A DNA stretch of 64,000 nt from Bryum argenteum (Eukaryota; Streptophyta; Bryopsida; Bryales; Bryaceae): positions 16,190,345-16,254,344 of the forward strand of contig CM073326.1 in assembly GCA_037043015.1 (NCBI GenBank). Direction: 5' to 3'. The translations under genes and the position numbers were made by a program. How positions within the stretch are numbered: the first letter of the stretch is position 1; every line of letters begins with the position of its first letter. A model generated the notes under the pieces. The model was not told the origin of the DNA, did not search any database, and saw nothing but the letters and a program-made list of their open reading frames with translations. Positions 34,251 through 51,765 of this stretch are shown piece by piece.

Positions 34251-35038
34251 ATTTTAAAGATTTAATAAACTGTTGATAACAATCAAATATCACTTGTGGA
34301 AACTCTTCAAAATCTTTAGAACTCTTCATACCATGTGTACATGACCATATGATGATGACCATGTCCATACCCATGCATCGCCAAGGACGGGACAAACAAA
34401 TTGCAAACCGTGTTCTTTTATATTTTATATATAGAGATAGAGATGTGAATGTTATGAATATTTGAATGTTGTGAAACTTTTTTTTTTTCTTCCCCTTGTC
34501 ACAAAGTACTCTCCTGGTTTCTGCCTAATGGCCACTGAGATTACCCAACTATTAGTTTTGACAATCATTGGATTGAGATTTGCACTTCTGAAATTTATTG
34601 ATTTGTTAAAATATTACAAATGAATGAAAACCATGAAATTGTTCAAACATTTGAACAATTATAAGTAAATTTGCTGAATATTAAGAAGAAGAAAAGAAAA
34701 TTCTGAAGCATTAATTAAGGTCCCTCCTAGGGACCCCAGAGAAGCATAGGATGTGAAAGCCAATGGACATAATATAAACACACACAGGATCATAGTATGA
34801 TGAAAAAAAAAAAAAAAAAGATTTTTAAGAAAAAAGAACAGCACATGTATTGGAGAAATCATCGAAGCAAACACTATCTACCCGAATGTCGAATGGAAGC
34901 AAAAAAGTAGAGGACATTGCAGAAACTCTTAAAAAATGTGAAAGTGGTTGCCGAAGTCATCCTTAGATAGAAAAATATTTATCTAGCAAGAGTGCGCTAA
35001 ATCTTACGACTAGGTGTGTACTATAATCACATTTTTAA

Positions 35039-35263
35039 CCCTTAAAGGTCTGAGCGTGCCGTGGCGACCAGTAGAATACGGTGTATTTTGGTTGTATTTG
35101 GAGTGAATGCACACCTTTAATGGGTTTGAGTTCAAAGAAGAAGTTGACATTTGAATTCATGCGGTTCTAGTGAGCTATTACGATTCCAGTTTAGAGTTTC
35201 TTGTTGGTAGCAAATCCTAATTATACGACAACATACATACTATCCTCAAGGGACTTTTAAGGG
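35039..35263. mobile_element. TTAA-flanked MITE, 225 bp (family copy 2)
   Basis: Ends CCCTTAAAGGTC and, inverted, CCCTTAAAAGTC, flanked by TTAA at 35035-35038 and 35264-35267. Confidence 0.7.
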
Positions 35264-36568
35264 TTAAGAGACTACTTACATCCTAGAAAACAATGTTTTT
35301 AAGAACAATGTATAGAGAAAAACAAGGCCTAAAACGTAGTCATCAAAGTGTATAACTTTAAGAAGGCCTACTAGCGACAGTAAATATGTACTATTCCAAG
35401 TGTATAAGCAAACAGTATACTCGTTTAAATTTTTGCAATTCATTCATCATTTATTGGGGACGTGGTTTCTAAGAGTGCTCATATTTTCTTCAAAGCGGCA
35501 TCTACACTAAACCCCGGTTGTTCCAGTACATTGCTTCGAAGAGTTGTCATTATCACAAGCTTGAGCATTCATTCTTCTCTCAGTAAAAGAATCATCAAAC
35601 GTAGAAAATTACAACTTCACATGAACTACTGTAGTGTAGTGTACCTCAACATGTTTTCCAAATTTCATGTAGTGCATTTCAGGGGAAAATAAAAACAGAA
35701 AACAAACTTCTAAATTGACTTCTGCATTTATGTGTACTGGTATTGAGGAGAAATTCGCAGTATAACAAACGAAAGTCCTTCGAAGCATTATATTCGAACA
35801 GTACATTCGTTGATCACAACAAGAGTGTACGAAAACAGTGGGCATGCAACGATCATTTGCTTCAATCGGGTCGGGCCGTCAGCATGCACACTTCGTTCTT
35901 GCAACATTGCTTTTTCAATTGGTGAGTATACTACAACAATTACCTAAGTATCATTGCATCATCAATGTCCGCAATCCATCAATAACCGAGTACTACATAC
36001 CTGCTTGATATCACCTGCTGAACACTCGTTTGATTCCTTGTAACTAAAGAGTATCTGGGAATCTGCACACTTGTTATTCATCTTACACCCGCACTACCCT
36101 ACCAACCATTTCTTACACCCTATTTAATTGATCATTTTGGACTGTCTACTATCCTGGGGGCTGATTGAAGGAGATTCACATCAAAATGGAGCGTGCGCTT
36201 CATACCTGTAAGTAAAAGTAACGTAAGCAACCCAGGAACTGGACCCTCCTAGCCTAACATAATGCACACGGTCAAGTTCCTATCAGGTTTTATGCTTTGC
36301 ATCAGGGTTTTCGCTTTGCATGGCTCCAGAAAAATCAGTTCTCTTCAACACCCACCCCCGTTCTCTTCCCCCCTCCCTCTTCACACTATATGCAAATCTC
36401 AGCTTGTAAGTCTCGGACTGGAGAGAAATCTTACGCGTGTTTGAACGTCGCAAACACCTTACTGTAAAAGCTGCATCTTCACCAATTCTGTTATTGTTCC
36501 TTGTTGAGGTTTCGAGAGCAACCACAGGCCAGGGAGGGTCTTGGACCTATTTTCAAGCTCAACTGTGT

Positions 36569-41506
<4,938 letters not shown>

Positions 41507-42500
41507 CGTCACGGTTCAGTCTCTTCAATGAATTCTCTCTCCCTGACACATGCTCCAGGGCATGCATTGAAGAAACAGACCAGTCTCCACTTATACTATA
41601 CAAAGGTTCCAGCTACTACCCTAAGCACATAACTCCAGCCTTAGTCCTTCCACACCCGATTTTCCATGCCTGTCGCATCCCTTGCTGCAGATCTTCCCGA
41701 ATCCGTTCCCAACAACTCTAAATGCACAATCTCCAAGACGAATTGCTCGAAACCCTAGCTCGATCAACCAAGCCTCCAAACGCTCCCGATCAACCTCTGC
41801 TTAATTGCCCTCACCAAAACTCGTGTTCTCCTGCAAACTACAAGCTCCACCTATTCTCACACACCAACCCTACCAGCAACACGAAAAGCGCCAGTCTTCG
41901 ACTCAACTCATCCAAACCTAAATTGTGTCTATCGAGCTCAGAAGTATTTCTAAAGCTTCACACCACGATCATAACAACTAACAACAACAAGATCAAGATC
42001 AGAACCTAAAGCGAAAAACCGACACAGCTAATAAAACCTCAACTTCTTCCCCTAATTTCTCCGATTTCGATGATTCTGCGCGTCCGACGCACCAATTGCA
42101 GTCCAGGACTTAAATTCTCGTGATAGTTCAAGCAATCAGCGGGCAAACCCGGTCTCCAGCCACGCGAGGCTTACAATCAGCGCTGACAGGCCTAATCTGG
42201 CTCAAATTGAGCCCAGAAACTCTCGATAGAAAGCTATAGGGCTGGAGAAACTAGAGGGACCAAAAGCTTCGTGCAATAATGACGAGGAGAGGGGGAAAAA
42301 GGGCAGAGAGGCAAGAGCAAAGTGGAGGCAAGACAGTCAAGACAGGAAGCGGGGAAGACGAAGGAGGTGTGAGGGGCGCGGTAACAGGGTGCTCTTGAGG
42401 CAGGCGACGGGCCTGGTCAGAAGCCGACTGACCCGGCACCCTATGCCCGTTTGGGCCCACCATCGAATTGTTATGACGGAAAACTTCCCGCCTGTTTTTC
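41507..42500 (-). promoter_or_regulatory. 5' region of the GDH gene
   Basis: No coding exon is seen. The sequence is C/T-rich on the plus strand (41520-42010) and then purine-rich to about 42370, as in plant leaders and promoters. The plus-strand frame 41722-42009 has no family resemblance. Confidence 0.4.
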
Positions 42501-43049
42501 TATTCTCCACTTTTCTAAATAAAATAGCATGTCTGTTCCGTTGGAATATTTTGACCATCATACTAAAGTGCTGAGAATAGATTTTCCAGGACAAGCATTT
42601 ATTTTATATTGATTTTAACAGATATTTGACTTTTGTTCGATTAGTTGGAAGTAAGTTGTTGATTGCTTCTAATAATTTAATATTCTATAATTTAATCTCT
42701 AAGAAGAACTTCAACCCCATTTGAGGATAATTTGGGTGAATAGAGTGTTTGTTCAACTTATCTTAAGATGTTGCCCAGAGGTTGTAAGGTAGGATGACCT
42801 TAAACCGCGCGGCCCTCCGAAGCGCACGGTAGACCGCCCGTGTAGCCGCCCATGGCGTGGACCTTATTGCACGCATAGCAGTTGTAAAATCTGAGGGTGC
42901 ATAGTGACTCGATATGGAATTGTGTAGGGAGGGGATTGGTTCATGGTTCGTGGTTCATTAACTCCTTTTTGCACGGTTTTAGCTACATGTGTGAGCGCCA
43001 CAAAGTACTGGTCTGCCTGATAAAAAGGAGAGTTTACTGATCACTTTAA

Positions 43050-43656
43050 CCCCTAAATGGTTTGACTCATTTGTAGTAAAATGAACACATCCTCAAAAGC
43101 ATTGTCATAGGTGGAGGTAAAAGTGTGTTATCCAAATCTCAACCGTACAATCTTGTTGTAGACATATTGAACATCATGTGGGTCAAATTTTGAGTCATGA
43201 GGCTTCATAGATTGCGAGATCATAATGTATTAATACTCAAAAATGATCACATAATTTCATCATTTTCACTTTAAAGTGAAAATGCTACCATTAGACTTAT
43301 TGCAATGAAAAAGTCACCAATTAGAATGTTGTTCACCTTCATCTCAGTAGCATCCTTGAACAAAAAAAAACCATGAGAAAAATTTCTTTGTGCAAATTAT
43401 GGCCCTGCAATGGTGAAAACTGCCCTAAATTTTACAAAGGAAAAAATGTCTAAAACTAGGCTGCTGTCACTGAAATGCATGCCATTAATTCATACTTCAT
43501 TGTGTGGGTCTGAGATTTTTATGACATGAACTAAACTTGATTTGGGACCCAACCCAAGTGATTTCGTCCAAAACGGAGTCCGGATGAAGAAGTTATGGCT
43601 CTCCAAAGTTTCTGTCATCCAGAATGTCGATTTTCGACATTCGGCCCGCTTAAGGG
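43050..43656. mobile_element. TTAA-flanked MITE, 607 bp (family copy 3)
   Basis: Ends CCCCTAAATGG and, inverted, CCCTTAAGCGG, with TTAA at 43046-43049 and 43657-43660. The body shares long stretches with 50340-50600 (5' part) and 62431-62658 (3' part, GATGAAGAAGTTATGGCTCT). Confidence 0.7.
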
Positions 43657-43864
43657 TTAAGGTCATGTACACTTTTGACTTCAAAAATTTGTAGTAAATT
43701 CAATTTTTGCTATTTTATTTTTGAAATTATTGCATTCACTCTCCCTCATGTTTTCCCATCCAAGAAAAATTACAAATAGTACACACAAGGTCCACAACCA
43801 TGCTGAATCTCTTATTTGCGCAGTTTAAGGTCATTCTACCTTAACACCAATGGTGAGATTACTA

Positions 43865-44280
43865 TATTCTCTCCAAGTAGACACTATGCTAATTTCCACG
43901 TGGGTATTTAATTTCTCCTTAAAGAGCTTTGGGGTACCCATACACTAATGGAAATATTGTATAAATTGTTGTACGTGATGACGTGACTGAAATGATATGA
44001 GGGATTAATGTTTGTAATAACATATAACTTTGTCATTATATACATGATAAATAACAAAGTTAGTGAAAACATTTTGGACAATATTCTATTAATGCTATAA
44101 CTAGGTTCAAGGACCCCTTGTATAGTTGGGTAGATTATCCCCTAAATGCCCAAGCATGCTCAAGGGGGTTGCTTTTCAGTGTATTTTTGATATTTTTGGG
44201 TGTTAAAGTGTTGTAGTATTGAGCACCACGCTGGCCACAACCTTTTGGGGAATAGTTAATGATGGGATTTAGTATATGCT
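43865..44280 (-). mobile_element. Shredded SINE remnants
   Basis: Minus-strand blocks matching the SINE body occur at about 43890-43960, 44103-44145 and 44215-44265 (for example AGCACCACGCTGG and AAGAGCTTTGGGGTACCCATA), separated by unrelated DNA. Confidence 0.45.
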
Positions 44281-44289
44281 CTTGTTTGA

Positions 44290-45790
44290 GGTGGTGTTGT
44301 TTAAAACATGAATTGTGTATGGAGTGTATTACAATAAGTTATCATTGGATTTGGAGAGAACATTTTTGTGAACAAAATCTTTAACAATCGCTTGTGACAA
44401 GTGATCTTCCCTTGCATCCAATCTTATGTATTGTTCTCTTCAAGTTTCTACAAAACAAACTAATGAAAGGATTCCCCTTTCATATTTTTATGGTAGCAAC
44501 AATTCTTTACAACTCTTGCTTAGATTATCCACATGACTTATTGATTGGTAATCATACATTTTCATGATATGCTAATGAGAAAAAATATAAACTTTCACTC
44601 CCAAAACAATATTTTTCCAACTGGTTTTACATGGCTACATCTCAACCAACCACAAAGCCTACTTACCATATCACTAAATCCACTTGCCAAGTTTACATCA
44701 TTACTATTTATACCTAGCCAATAAGAGACTAGAAATGTGTAGACTACTACTTAATGCATTGGACCCATTACTTAAGGTCACTTTACTTGATATTGTATAT
44801 GATTTGTATGGTTGGTCATGGGTACCAAATATTTCCAATAATAAATTTTAAAATAATATATAGGGCTAATTCACTCTTATGATTCAACTTTTTATATGAG
44901 AAGAGATCATTTTACATATGAATGAAATATTTTCAATGAAAATAAAAAACTATGTGTAACACACTACTCAATAAGAGAACTGTAACTCCCTTACTCTAAC
45001 TTCACACTAATTCTTCCTTATGCGCTTCACGATTTTATTCCGTTGTCTCCCTCAATAGTAACATCAACCACTTAATGGGATATATAAGAAAATTCCAAAG
45101 CAAACATGCTACTCTGACACAATACGTAATAATAAAGTGACACGTGGATACATGACATAAATTCCCTCTTTCTTTTGCCCTTCTTAAATCCTTGTCTTTC
45201 TCACCTTCAATCTCACTCTCACACACCGAATCCTTTTGTTGGCGCTCTCCCCCCTTGTTTTTCAATACTCCAACTTTTCTACGTACGCTCTTATTTCATT
45301 TTCTAATTGTTCACTCAACGCACTACAATATCGCTTGTAGAGCTTTTACATGTTGCCTTTGACTATCGTGCATTCTTATCATTTGATAGTCTTGTACACC
45401 TTGCAATTTACAAGTATTTACAGTAGTTATCTAATACTTTGCTAACTTGAATGACAATTGGTGATGGCGGCTCTACGATGGATTCCCACTAGTATTTGTA
45501 AGTGGTGATTCACACAGTCATAGCAACACAACCTAAGACTAAGTCTCAATTCAGAATGAACTCCTAGCAAAGTTCGAATGTTTAGGCTACGGGCCAATAT
45601 TGGCAAAACTCAATTTTTAGCTTTATTTGGACATGCCCGCTCGATTGAGATCGTCGTTGAGCTTCGTTTAATGACTTTTTGGCACACGGAGGAGACGTTG
45701 GTGCTTGCAGCAATTGTGTGAATTGTTCACATTAGTGGCTTCCTCCGAAATGGCTAAGGGCGACTCTACTTATGGCAATAAACAAAATTG
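44290..45790 (+). repeat. Segmental duplication module D (distant S1 module)
   Basis: Matches the S1 upstream flank and gene of modules A and C. 44330-44470 corresponds to 7810-7960 inverted, 44500-44720 to 12350-12540, and 45100-45220 to the S1 promoter with its TATA box eroded. Confidence 0.7.
45464..45785 (+). pseudogene. Decayed S1-family gene, copy D
   Basis: Begins ATGGCGGCTC like the other copies. It keeps recognisable blocks for the middle (AGAATGAACTCC), the DFFGTRR-like centre and the HGGDVGACSNCV region (GGAGGAGACGTTGGTGCTTG at about 45688), but with frameshifts and stops throughout. This is the oldest-looking S1 copy in the window. Confidence 0.7.
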
Positions 45791-45874
45791 ATTGTCATAC
45801 GCAAGATTGTTTCATAATATCTCCAAGTTTTTCCTTTGATTCAAAAACATGTGTATTTTGGTCTTAACCCTTAA

Positions 45875-46128
45875 CCCCTAAAGATCCACGATGTTTTGGG
45901 AGCTTGAAATCCCAACACTGTGTACTAATGCAGGTACGTCCGATATTTTTGGAGATTTTTGATAACTTCAACCGTAGGATCTTGAAGTAGACTACCATAG
46001 GTAGTAGTGTGAAAATTTTCAACCGTTGGATCATCAGAGGATGTGAGATCATAACATTTAAAGTTGACTGTAAATTTCTTTTGGCCTTGACCGTAAAAGT
46101 CAAATCGGTGGCCGTGGTCGTTTAGGGG
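45875..46128. mobile_element. TTAA-flanked MITE, 254 bp (family copy 4)
   Basis: Ends CCCCTAAAGATCCACG and, inverted, CCCCTAAACGACCACGG, with TTAA at 45871-45874 and 46129-46132. The body shares 'CAACCGTAGGATCTT' and 'CAACCGTTGGATCATC' words with copy 5. Confidence 0.75.
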
Positions 46129-47813
46129 TTAAACGCCCAAGAAGTCAAGAAACAACACTTCAAAGGAAAGGCAGAAACTTTGAGGTGATATTTTCTTCAT
46201 CCAAACATAAGTGTAGACAAAATCACTTGGGTTAGGTCCCAAATCAAGTCTAGCTTTTGTAAAATAATTGTAGACCCTTGTAATAAAGTATGAATGAATG
46301 GCGTGCATTTTAGTGAAGGCAACACTTCTTTTTGAGTTTTTTAATATGGGGCATGTCTTATCATTGTGAGGCAATTATGGAAAATCAAAATATTTTTCAT
46401 GATGTTATATCACATAATTATAATAATAAGATGAAATCTAACAATCATGTTTTGGGATGGGTTCAAATAGAGTATAGTTTATGTGTTAAAAACCATTACC
46501 TAGTTAAAGGTTTTCTAAAGATAAGGCAAGAATTTGAGTGCAAGGGGTGTAGATTTGGACCCTTTTTCCTTTGCAAGCATCTTCATAAACATAGTTGGTA
46601 AATAATTTTATGTAGGATAAAAAGCTATAGCGTCTATAAGTTACTTAGTGGGGTTAACGCTATCTTTCAGTATTGACCCCTAAAGTCAAAAGGCCCCAAA
46701 TTGCAAATAGCCCTTAAAACCATCCTTTTTGAATGCAAGATGAAAATTTTCAACTTTTGACATAATTTCAAGTATGTAACCATAAGAATCTGTACCTAAC
46801 TTGTCTTTGTATGTGTGTACCAAATCTTAGCTTTAAATTCCTTACCAATCATAACATAGAAAGTTGAAAAAGAAAAGTTTTTTTCTCTTGTTGCAAATTG
46901 GGTTTGAAGTTGTCTGTAAGCCCAAAAAACCAATTTTGAGAGTAAATTTGAAGTGAAACTCTTCACATTCTTATATCTAGGTAAGTTAGGAACATGTAAT
47001 TTTCACCCTCATGTGGCCTATAAAACCTAAATTAATGATCAAATCCTCACATAGAAGTATGTTGAAATTCAACTACAAATTATGGTCTTTGACACTAAGA
47101 ATGGCATGTGAAGATAATTGGATTGAAGATCTGGACGAAGAGATCATACCATAAAACCTTATTTACATGTACGAAGAGCAAAATTTGAAAAAAAGCAAAA
47201 ATCTCAATATCTAATGAATTTTTGAAGTTACTACAATCTAATTGATTTTGGGCAGATTTTGGAAATAAATGAGCATATGCCGCAGAGTCTAGGCAGTGAA
47301 TATTGTTTTCAAACTTTGATTGCGAATATCTCCTAAACCATAAGGAATTTCAAAGCACAAAATAGCATTTTGGAAAGGTATGGAAAAACCCTACAATGTA
47401 GCAAGATCAAAATTTAGTAACTAAGAGCGTGACCAAAGTCAGATCAACCACAATGGTTTGGTTGATGCAAGAAACGAACTCAGAATATAAGATGCTCCGT
47501 CCAGGCCGGTAAGTTCGATTCCAGGACCTTTGATTGATAAACATAGAACAACAGAATGACAAGCATGCAACTACAGTAGTAACCATCTCATGATGCCGTG
47601 TGGTAATAGAGCAGCGTTCAGTAAGACACATGCAGGTCGACACACCCGTTGTCTGGTGCTGCCGGCTGGTGGACCCATGACCGTGGAAACGTTGAACCGG
47701 TCGCCCTTTGCCTTTCGGTGGTCATTGGTCAATGTATTGTAATCTTGCTCTTCAGTGTTCCGTGCATCCGGCCTTGTTCACGCAGCTGCTAAGTGTCACG
47801 TTTTCTAGACCCT

Positions 47814-48107
47814 AGCTAAGGTAGAGTGTCCTAAAAGCGCCACAGAACCCAAAAGCGCACTGTACCTCATTTGTAGATTGTGAAGATACAGATGTACCTC
47901 ATTTGTATAGAACGCATTTGGGTCAAATCTTACTTAGCACTTTGGAATTTTGTATAAAATTCACAAATGCGAATTACATGTTGCAAATTTTTGCAATCCT
48001 CCCGAAAACCTATTTCGAATGTGGTCATAATTTTATTTTGAATTTACTAGTGCTAAAAATAGGTCAGATCTCTTAAGGTGGCGCTTTTAGGACACTCTAC
48101 CTTAGCT
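47814..48107. mobile_element. 294-bp MITE with perfect 30-bp terminal inverted repeats
   Basis: The left terminus 47814-47843 and right terminus 48078-48107 are exact reverse complements (AGCTAAGGTAGAGTGTCCTA and 10 more bases). No coding capacity. The target duplication is unclear. Perfect ends suggest recent activity, in contrast to the decayed inverted repeat that surrounds it. Confidence 0.8.
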
Positions 48108-48179
48108 GCCCTAATCGTGTTATAAGATCATACTTTAGTAGAAGTAGCCGAGAAGAAGAACTTGAATAGGGTTCTTGTG

Positions 48180-48325
48180 GCTAGCTGGGAACTAGCATAG
48201 TGTTCATTCCGAGGGGGGTTAGTAGTCCTGTCATTGGTGTGATGACCTTTGGGCATACATCCAAGGATAGGTCGAACGAGCACTCTATTTGCACCTGCCT
48301 CTCTGTAGGTTGGAGTTTCCCTACT
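48180..48325 (+). mobile_element. SINE 3' fragment, tail type 2
   Basis: Matches the 3' half of the SINE at 26821-27160: GGGAACTAGCATAGTGTTCA, 'CATCCAAGGATAGGTCGAAC' and an end at GGTTGGAGTTTC. The head is absent. Confidence 0.7.
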
Positions 48326-48429
48326 TCTTCTTGAAGTTTCTAGTAGAGTGCTTAGTAATGGGTCAATTTTTAATTTGAGCAAAAGAAATCTCTTTTGTTG
48401 TAATGGCTCAATTTTTTAGCGTAGGGAAT

Positions 48430-48740
48430 CTACCTAGATGTGACGGCTCAACTTCTTGGCATAGGAAGTATATTTGGGTGTAGCTAGTGGACGCCTTTTT
48501 TGTGCATGGGGAAATTTGTAGAAAGATAGAGTAAGTGGAATTATCATCACTGGACTCTTCTATAGTGAGTTATGAATTTTTGAAGTTGGAAATAAAGGTG
48601 TTTATAAAATGGTGCCCTAAAAGTGACACCCCTAGACTGTCTACAGTGAGTACATCGTATTTTTGTATGGCAAAGTTATTATGTACCTATTACTAGAGCT
48701 TCATTATGGGACTTGTTTTATTTTAGATCACCCTACTATA
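48430..48740 (+). repeat. Dispersed repeat R, copy 2
   Basis: Resembles 26540-26790 (inverted) and 61830-62120 (direct). Confidence 0.6.
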
Positions 48741-49177
48741 ATTTGGGGGCAATGAGAATAGATAGTTTGTTTTGACTTACTTCTAGTTTTTTTTGGGTGA
48801 ATTTTTTTGTAAGTTTAGAAGGTCGTATGATTCAAAATCCACTCTTTAAATTTGAATGATAGATTTGTTTGTATAACGCCTAATGTCAAAATGAGCTCTG
48901 TAGGATCGATGTGACTCTTGTGAGGCTCCCAATTACTAAATATACATTGTATGAAGTTGGAACCTTTTGCAAACTGTAGAGTTTTTCCATACCTTTCCAA
49001 ATAGTCATTTCGAGCTTCAAAATTCCTCATGTGTAAGGAGATATTCATGGTCAAAGTTTGAAAACACTATTCAAAATGTGCCCAAAACTGCCCAACCTAC
49101 AGTATATGCTCATTTATTCCCAAAATCTGCCAAAAAACAATTGGATTGCGATAACTTCAAAAATTCATCAGATGTTA

Positions 49178-49560
49178 GAGAAATCCGCTAAGTAGTCCCC
49201 AATTTGGACCCCAATTGGTCCCCAGTCCGTCGTTTTGTGCCATGTTTTCGGGTTTTTCCGCTTAGTAAAAGGGACTAGGGACCAAATGCACCAACTGGGG
49301 ACTAGATGTAAACTAGGGACCTTCACACATAGATGGACAACAATTGTGCTTCTTTGGTCTTTGGAGCATCTCGTTGCGAACTAGGCACCAAGTTGAACTG
49401 GGGACCAAACTCAGAAAACCATCAAAATCACGCATTTTTGAGTTTAGTCCCTAGTTTGATCTTAGAGTAAAAATTTGGTGCCGAGTTCGACGTTTGGTCC
49501 CTAGTCCGACCAAAACTGGGTGTTTTGGTCCCTAATCCGTCGTACTTAGCGGATTTCTCT
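49178..49560. mobile_element. 383-bp MITE nested in the right arm of the long inverted repeat
   Basis: Perfect 18-bp terminal inverted repeats, AGAGAAATCCGCTAAGTA at the left and its complement at the right. It is rich in GGGACTAG and GGTCCC words. Comparison with the uninterrupted left arm of the long inverted repeat shows where it landed. The junction is compatible with a TA target duplication (Tc1/mariner-like), but other readings are possible. Confidence 0.75.
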
Positions 49561-50334
49561 ATTGTGATGTTACTTCCGTAGAAGAGGTACCAAGGCATAA
49601 TCTCACCCAGCCTTTGGATTTTTAATCCATGAACTTTAATTCAGAGACGGGCCTACTTAAATTCAGAGACGGGCCTTTGTATTTGCATTTGAACATACCT
49701 CCATGTGAATGATTAAGCTTTTCTATAGGTGGCATAGGTCCAATAAGGGTAAATATTATATGAACGTAATCCTAACTTGCTAAGAAACAAATATTCAAAG
49801 AGCCTTAATTCATGTTTACTCTTGAAATTGGTTTTTTTGGTTGATGAAAGAATTCAAAATCATTTCACAACTAAGGAAAAAAACTTTTTTTTTCAGCTTT
49901 GAACATTACAATTTTACAATTGGTGAGGAATCTGAATCTATGATTTCATATACACATACATGTAAAAGTTAGGTTCTAGATCCTAGGGTTACATATTCAA
50001 AAATTTCTCAAAAGTTGAAAGTTTGTACCTTGGAATGATTGAGGGCTATTTTGGAGGCTTTTGGCATTTTGAGGCCTTACAACATTAGGGGAAAGAAGGA
50101 TATTTCTTCACTATTTTGGACAAAAGTAAGTAACCTCATGGTTATAATTGGAATTTAGCCCATAAATATTGGGACATCTAATTTGGCCTAATAAGCATTA
50201 TTTCCTCTAAAATGTCATTATTGTAATAAAAAGTGATTTGTTAGATGTGTGATTTTGTAATAGACTTATTATAAAATTATGTAGATTTGATTAGAAATAA
50301 GGTACATAGATTTTAAGATTACATTTCACTAGTG

Positions 50335-50610
50335 CTTAACCAATAAAATGGTTTAACTCATATTTTGCAAAAAGGACACAATTTGAAAAAAGTGTCATAA
50401 ATGGTAACAAAGGTAAGTTTTTAAATTCCAACCATATACTCTTGTGGTAGACATTTTCTGAATCATGGGTGGGTCAATGATTTAGCCATCAAAACTCATA
50501 GATTGTAAGATCATAACGTATTAGTATTCAAAAAAGATTCTAAAATTTCATCATTTTCATTTTGAGATGGAAATGCTACCAATATACCTATTGCTACTGA
50601 AAAAGTGAAT
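50335..50610. mobile_element. Partial relative of the 43-kb TTAA MITE
   Basis: The left part resembles 43050-43320 (ATGGTTTAACTCAT, 'GTGTCATAAATGGTAACAAA', 'GCTACCAATATACCTATTGC'). The right terminus is lost. Confidence 0.55.
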
Positions 50611-50732
50611 GAATCTAAAGAGATCATAATGTTCAACCAAAAATTGCTTCAACATTGACCATTATTATATGAAGTTTCTTGACTTTCACAACACAATACA
50701 AGAGCTTTAGTGTGTGCAATTTCCATACTTAA

Positions 50733-50992
50733 CCCCTAAAGATCCTTGATACAAAATTGTCTTAATTATCAAAAAGAACCTTCTTCTACTTCAGGCCCAA
50801 AGAAACTCAATCTAAGCATGAATTAGACGATTCAACCGTAGGATCTTAAAATCAACTTAACCCTTTACTCAAGTGTCAAATTTGAACCGTTGATTTTTCT
50901 CTGATTTTGAGATTATAACGGTCAAAGTTGGCTGAATTTTTTCCCTGCGGAAATCCCAAAAAGCCATTTCGGCTTTCTTGGATCTTTAAGGG
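50733..50992. mobile_element. TTAA-flanked MITE, 260 bp (family copy 5)
   Basis: Ends CCCCTAAAGATCCTTG and, inverted, CCCTTAAAGATCCAAG, with TTAA at 50729-50732 and 50993-50996. Confidence 0.75.
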
Positions 50993-51039
50993 TTAAGTTT
51001 CAACAACAAAGAAAGTCTTGCTCTAGTACCCTGTGATGG

Positions 51040-51330
51040 CATAGTAGGTTCTACTCCCTCTGCTAACACACTGCTCATAAACATAGTCCACCCAACTATG
51101 GTGCAGGGTTCTTGAACCTCGTTGTATGAGTACCTCAAATCCACATGTGGGATACTATGTCGGGTATCTAGAAGGCACTAGTGGCTAGAAAGGAACCAAC
51201 ATAGTGTTCACTCTGAGAGGAGATAATAGTCCCGCCCTTGATGTGATGACATTCGACATACATCCAAGGATAGGTCAAACGAACACACCCGCCTCTAAAT
51301 GGGTTGAAGCTCTTCTTCGGCATAGAATTT
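51040..51330 (+). mobile_element. SINE, tail type 2, decayed head
   Basis: The body and 3' half match 26821-27160 (TAGTCCACCCAACTATGGTG, 'AAGGATAGGTCAAACGAACA', CCTCTAAATGGGTTG). The head retains only part of the B box region (GTAGGTTCTACTCC). Confidence 0.7.
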
Positions 51331-51765
51331 TGTACAAGTATAGTATTAAGAGCAACCAACATAGTCATCTTTGAGGTGCAATCCTCAAACTCAAATGATC
51401 ATATAATCTAAACAAACAATCAAACCAAACAAAGCCTTCCAAGTAGCAACACTCACTCAAATCAGGGTTCACTTAAAATCAGGATTGTCTTATCAGAAAA
51501 AATTCCTATTCATTTGACACAATTTAAATGAGATGTACATCTAAGACGTCATCAATGTATCAAATGTACATCTAAATTGTTTATGACAAATAACCAGGAT
51601 TATGTCTGATAGTCTGATAAGACAACCAAGACAACAAGCTACTCCACACTTTCCCCGCCAACCAAAAAGCTCGACGAGTAACAATAACCACATTGCAATA
51701 TCAATACAACAAAAGCTCACTTTGAGCACAAATGTAAGATACAAAGGTGACTACTCCATATCGTG

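Larger units (their letters stand above)
33661..36568. other. Intergenic between the C2 gene and the GDH gene
   Basis: Contains a TTCCC-rich low-complexity stretch (33925-34250), an A tract near 34803 and a small TTAA MITE. No gene was recognised; the open frames are short and lack family resemblance. Confidence 0.55.
46665..50095. mobile_element. Long inverted repeat with arms of about 750 bp
   Basis: The left arm (46665-47410) matches the right arm (48955-50095) in reverse, with drift. Examples are 'GGTATGGAAAAACCCTA' (47380) against 'GTAGAGTTTTTCCATACC' (48978), and the TTGAAATTGG...CAACTT tract (46880-46970) against 49820-49900. The right arm is longer because a 383-bp MITE sits inside it. 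The loop holds another MITE and a SINE 3' fragment. The structure suggests an old foldback or MULE-like DNA transposon; no transposase was seen. Confidence 0.6.

Noticed and set aside
33955-34257. 100-codon plus-strand frame
   Set aside because: Caused by a T/C-rich simple repeat lacking stops.
50728-51000. TTAACCC words read as interstitial telomere repeat
   Set aside because: They occur once at each end of defined elements in inverted orientation and not in tandem.
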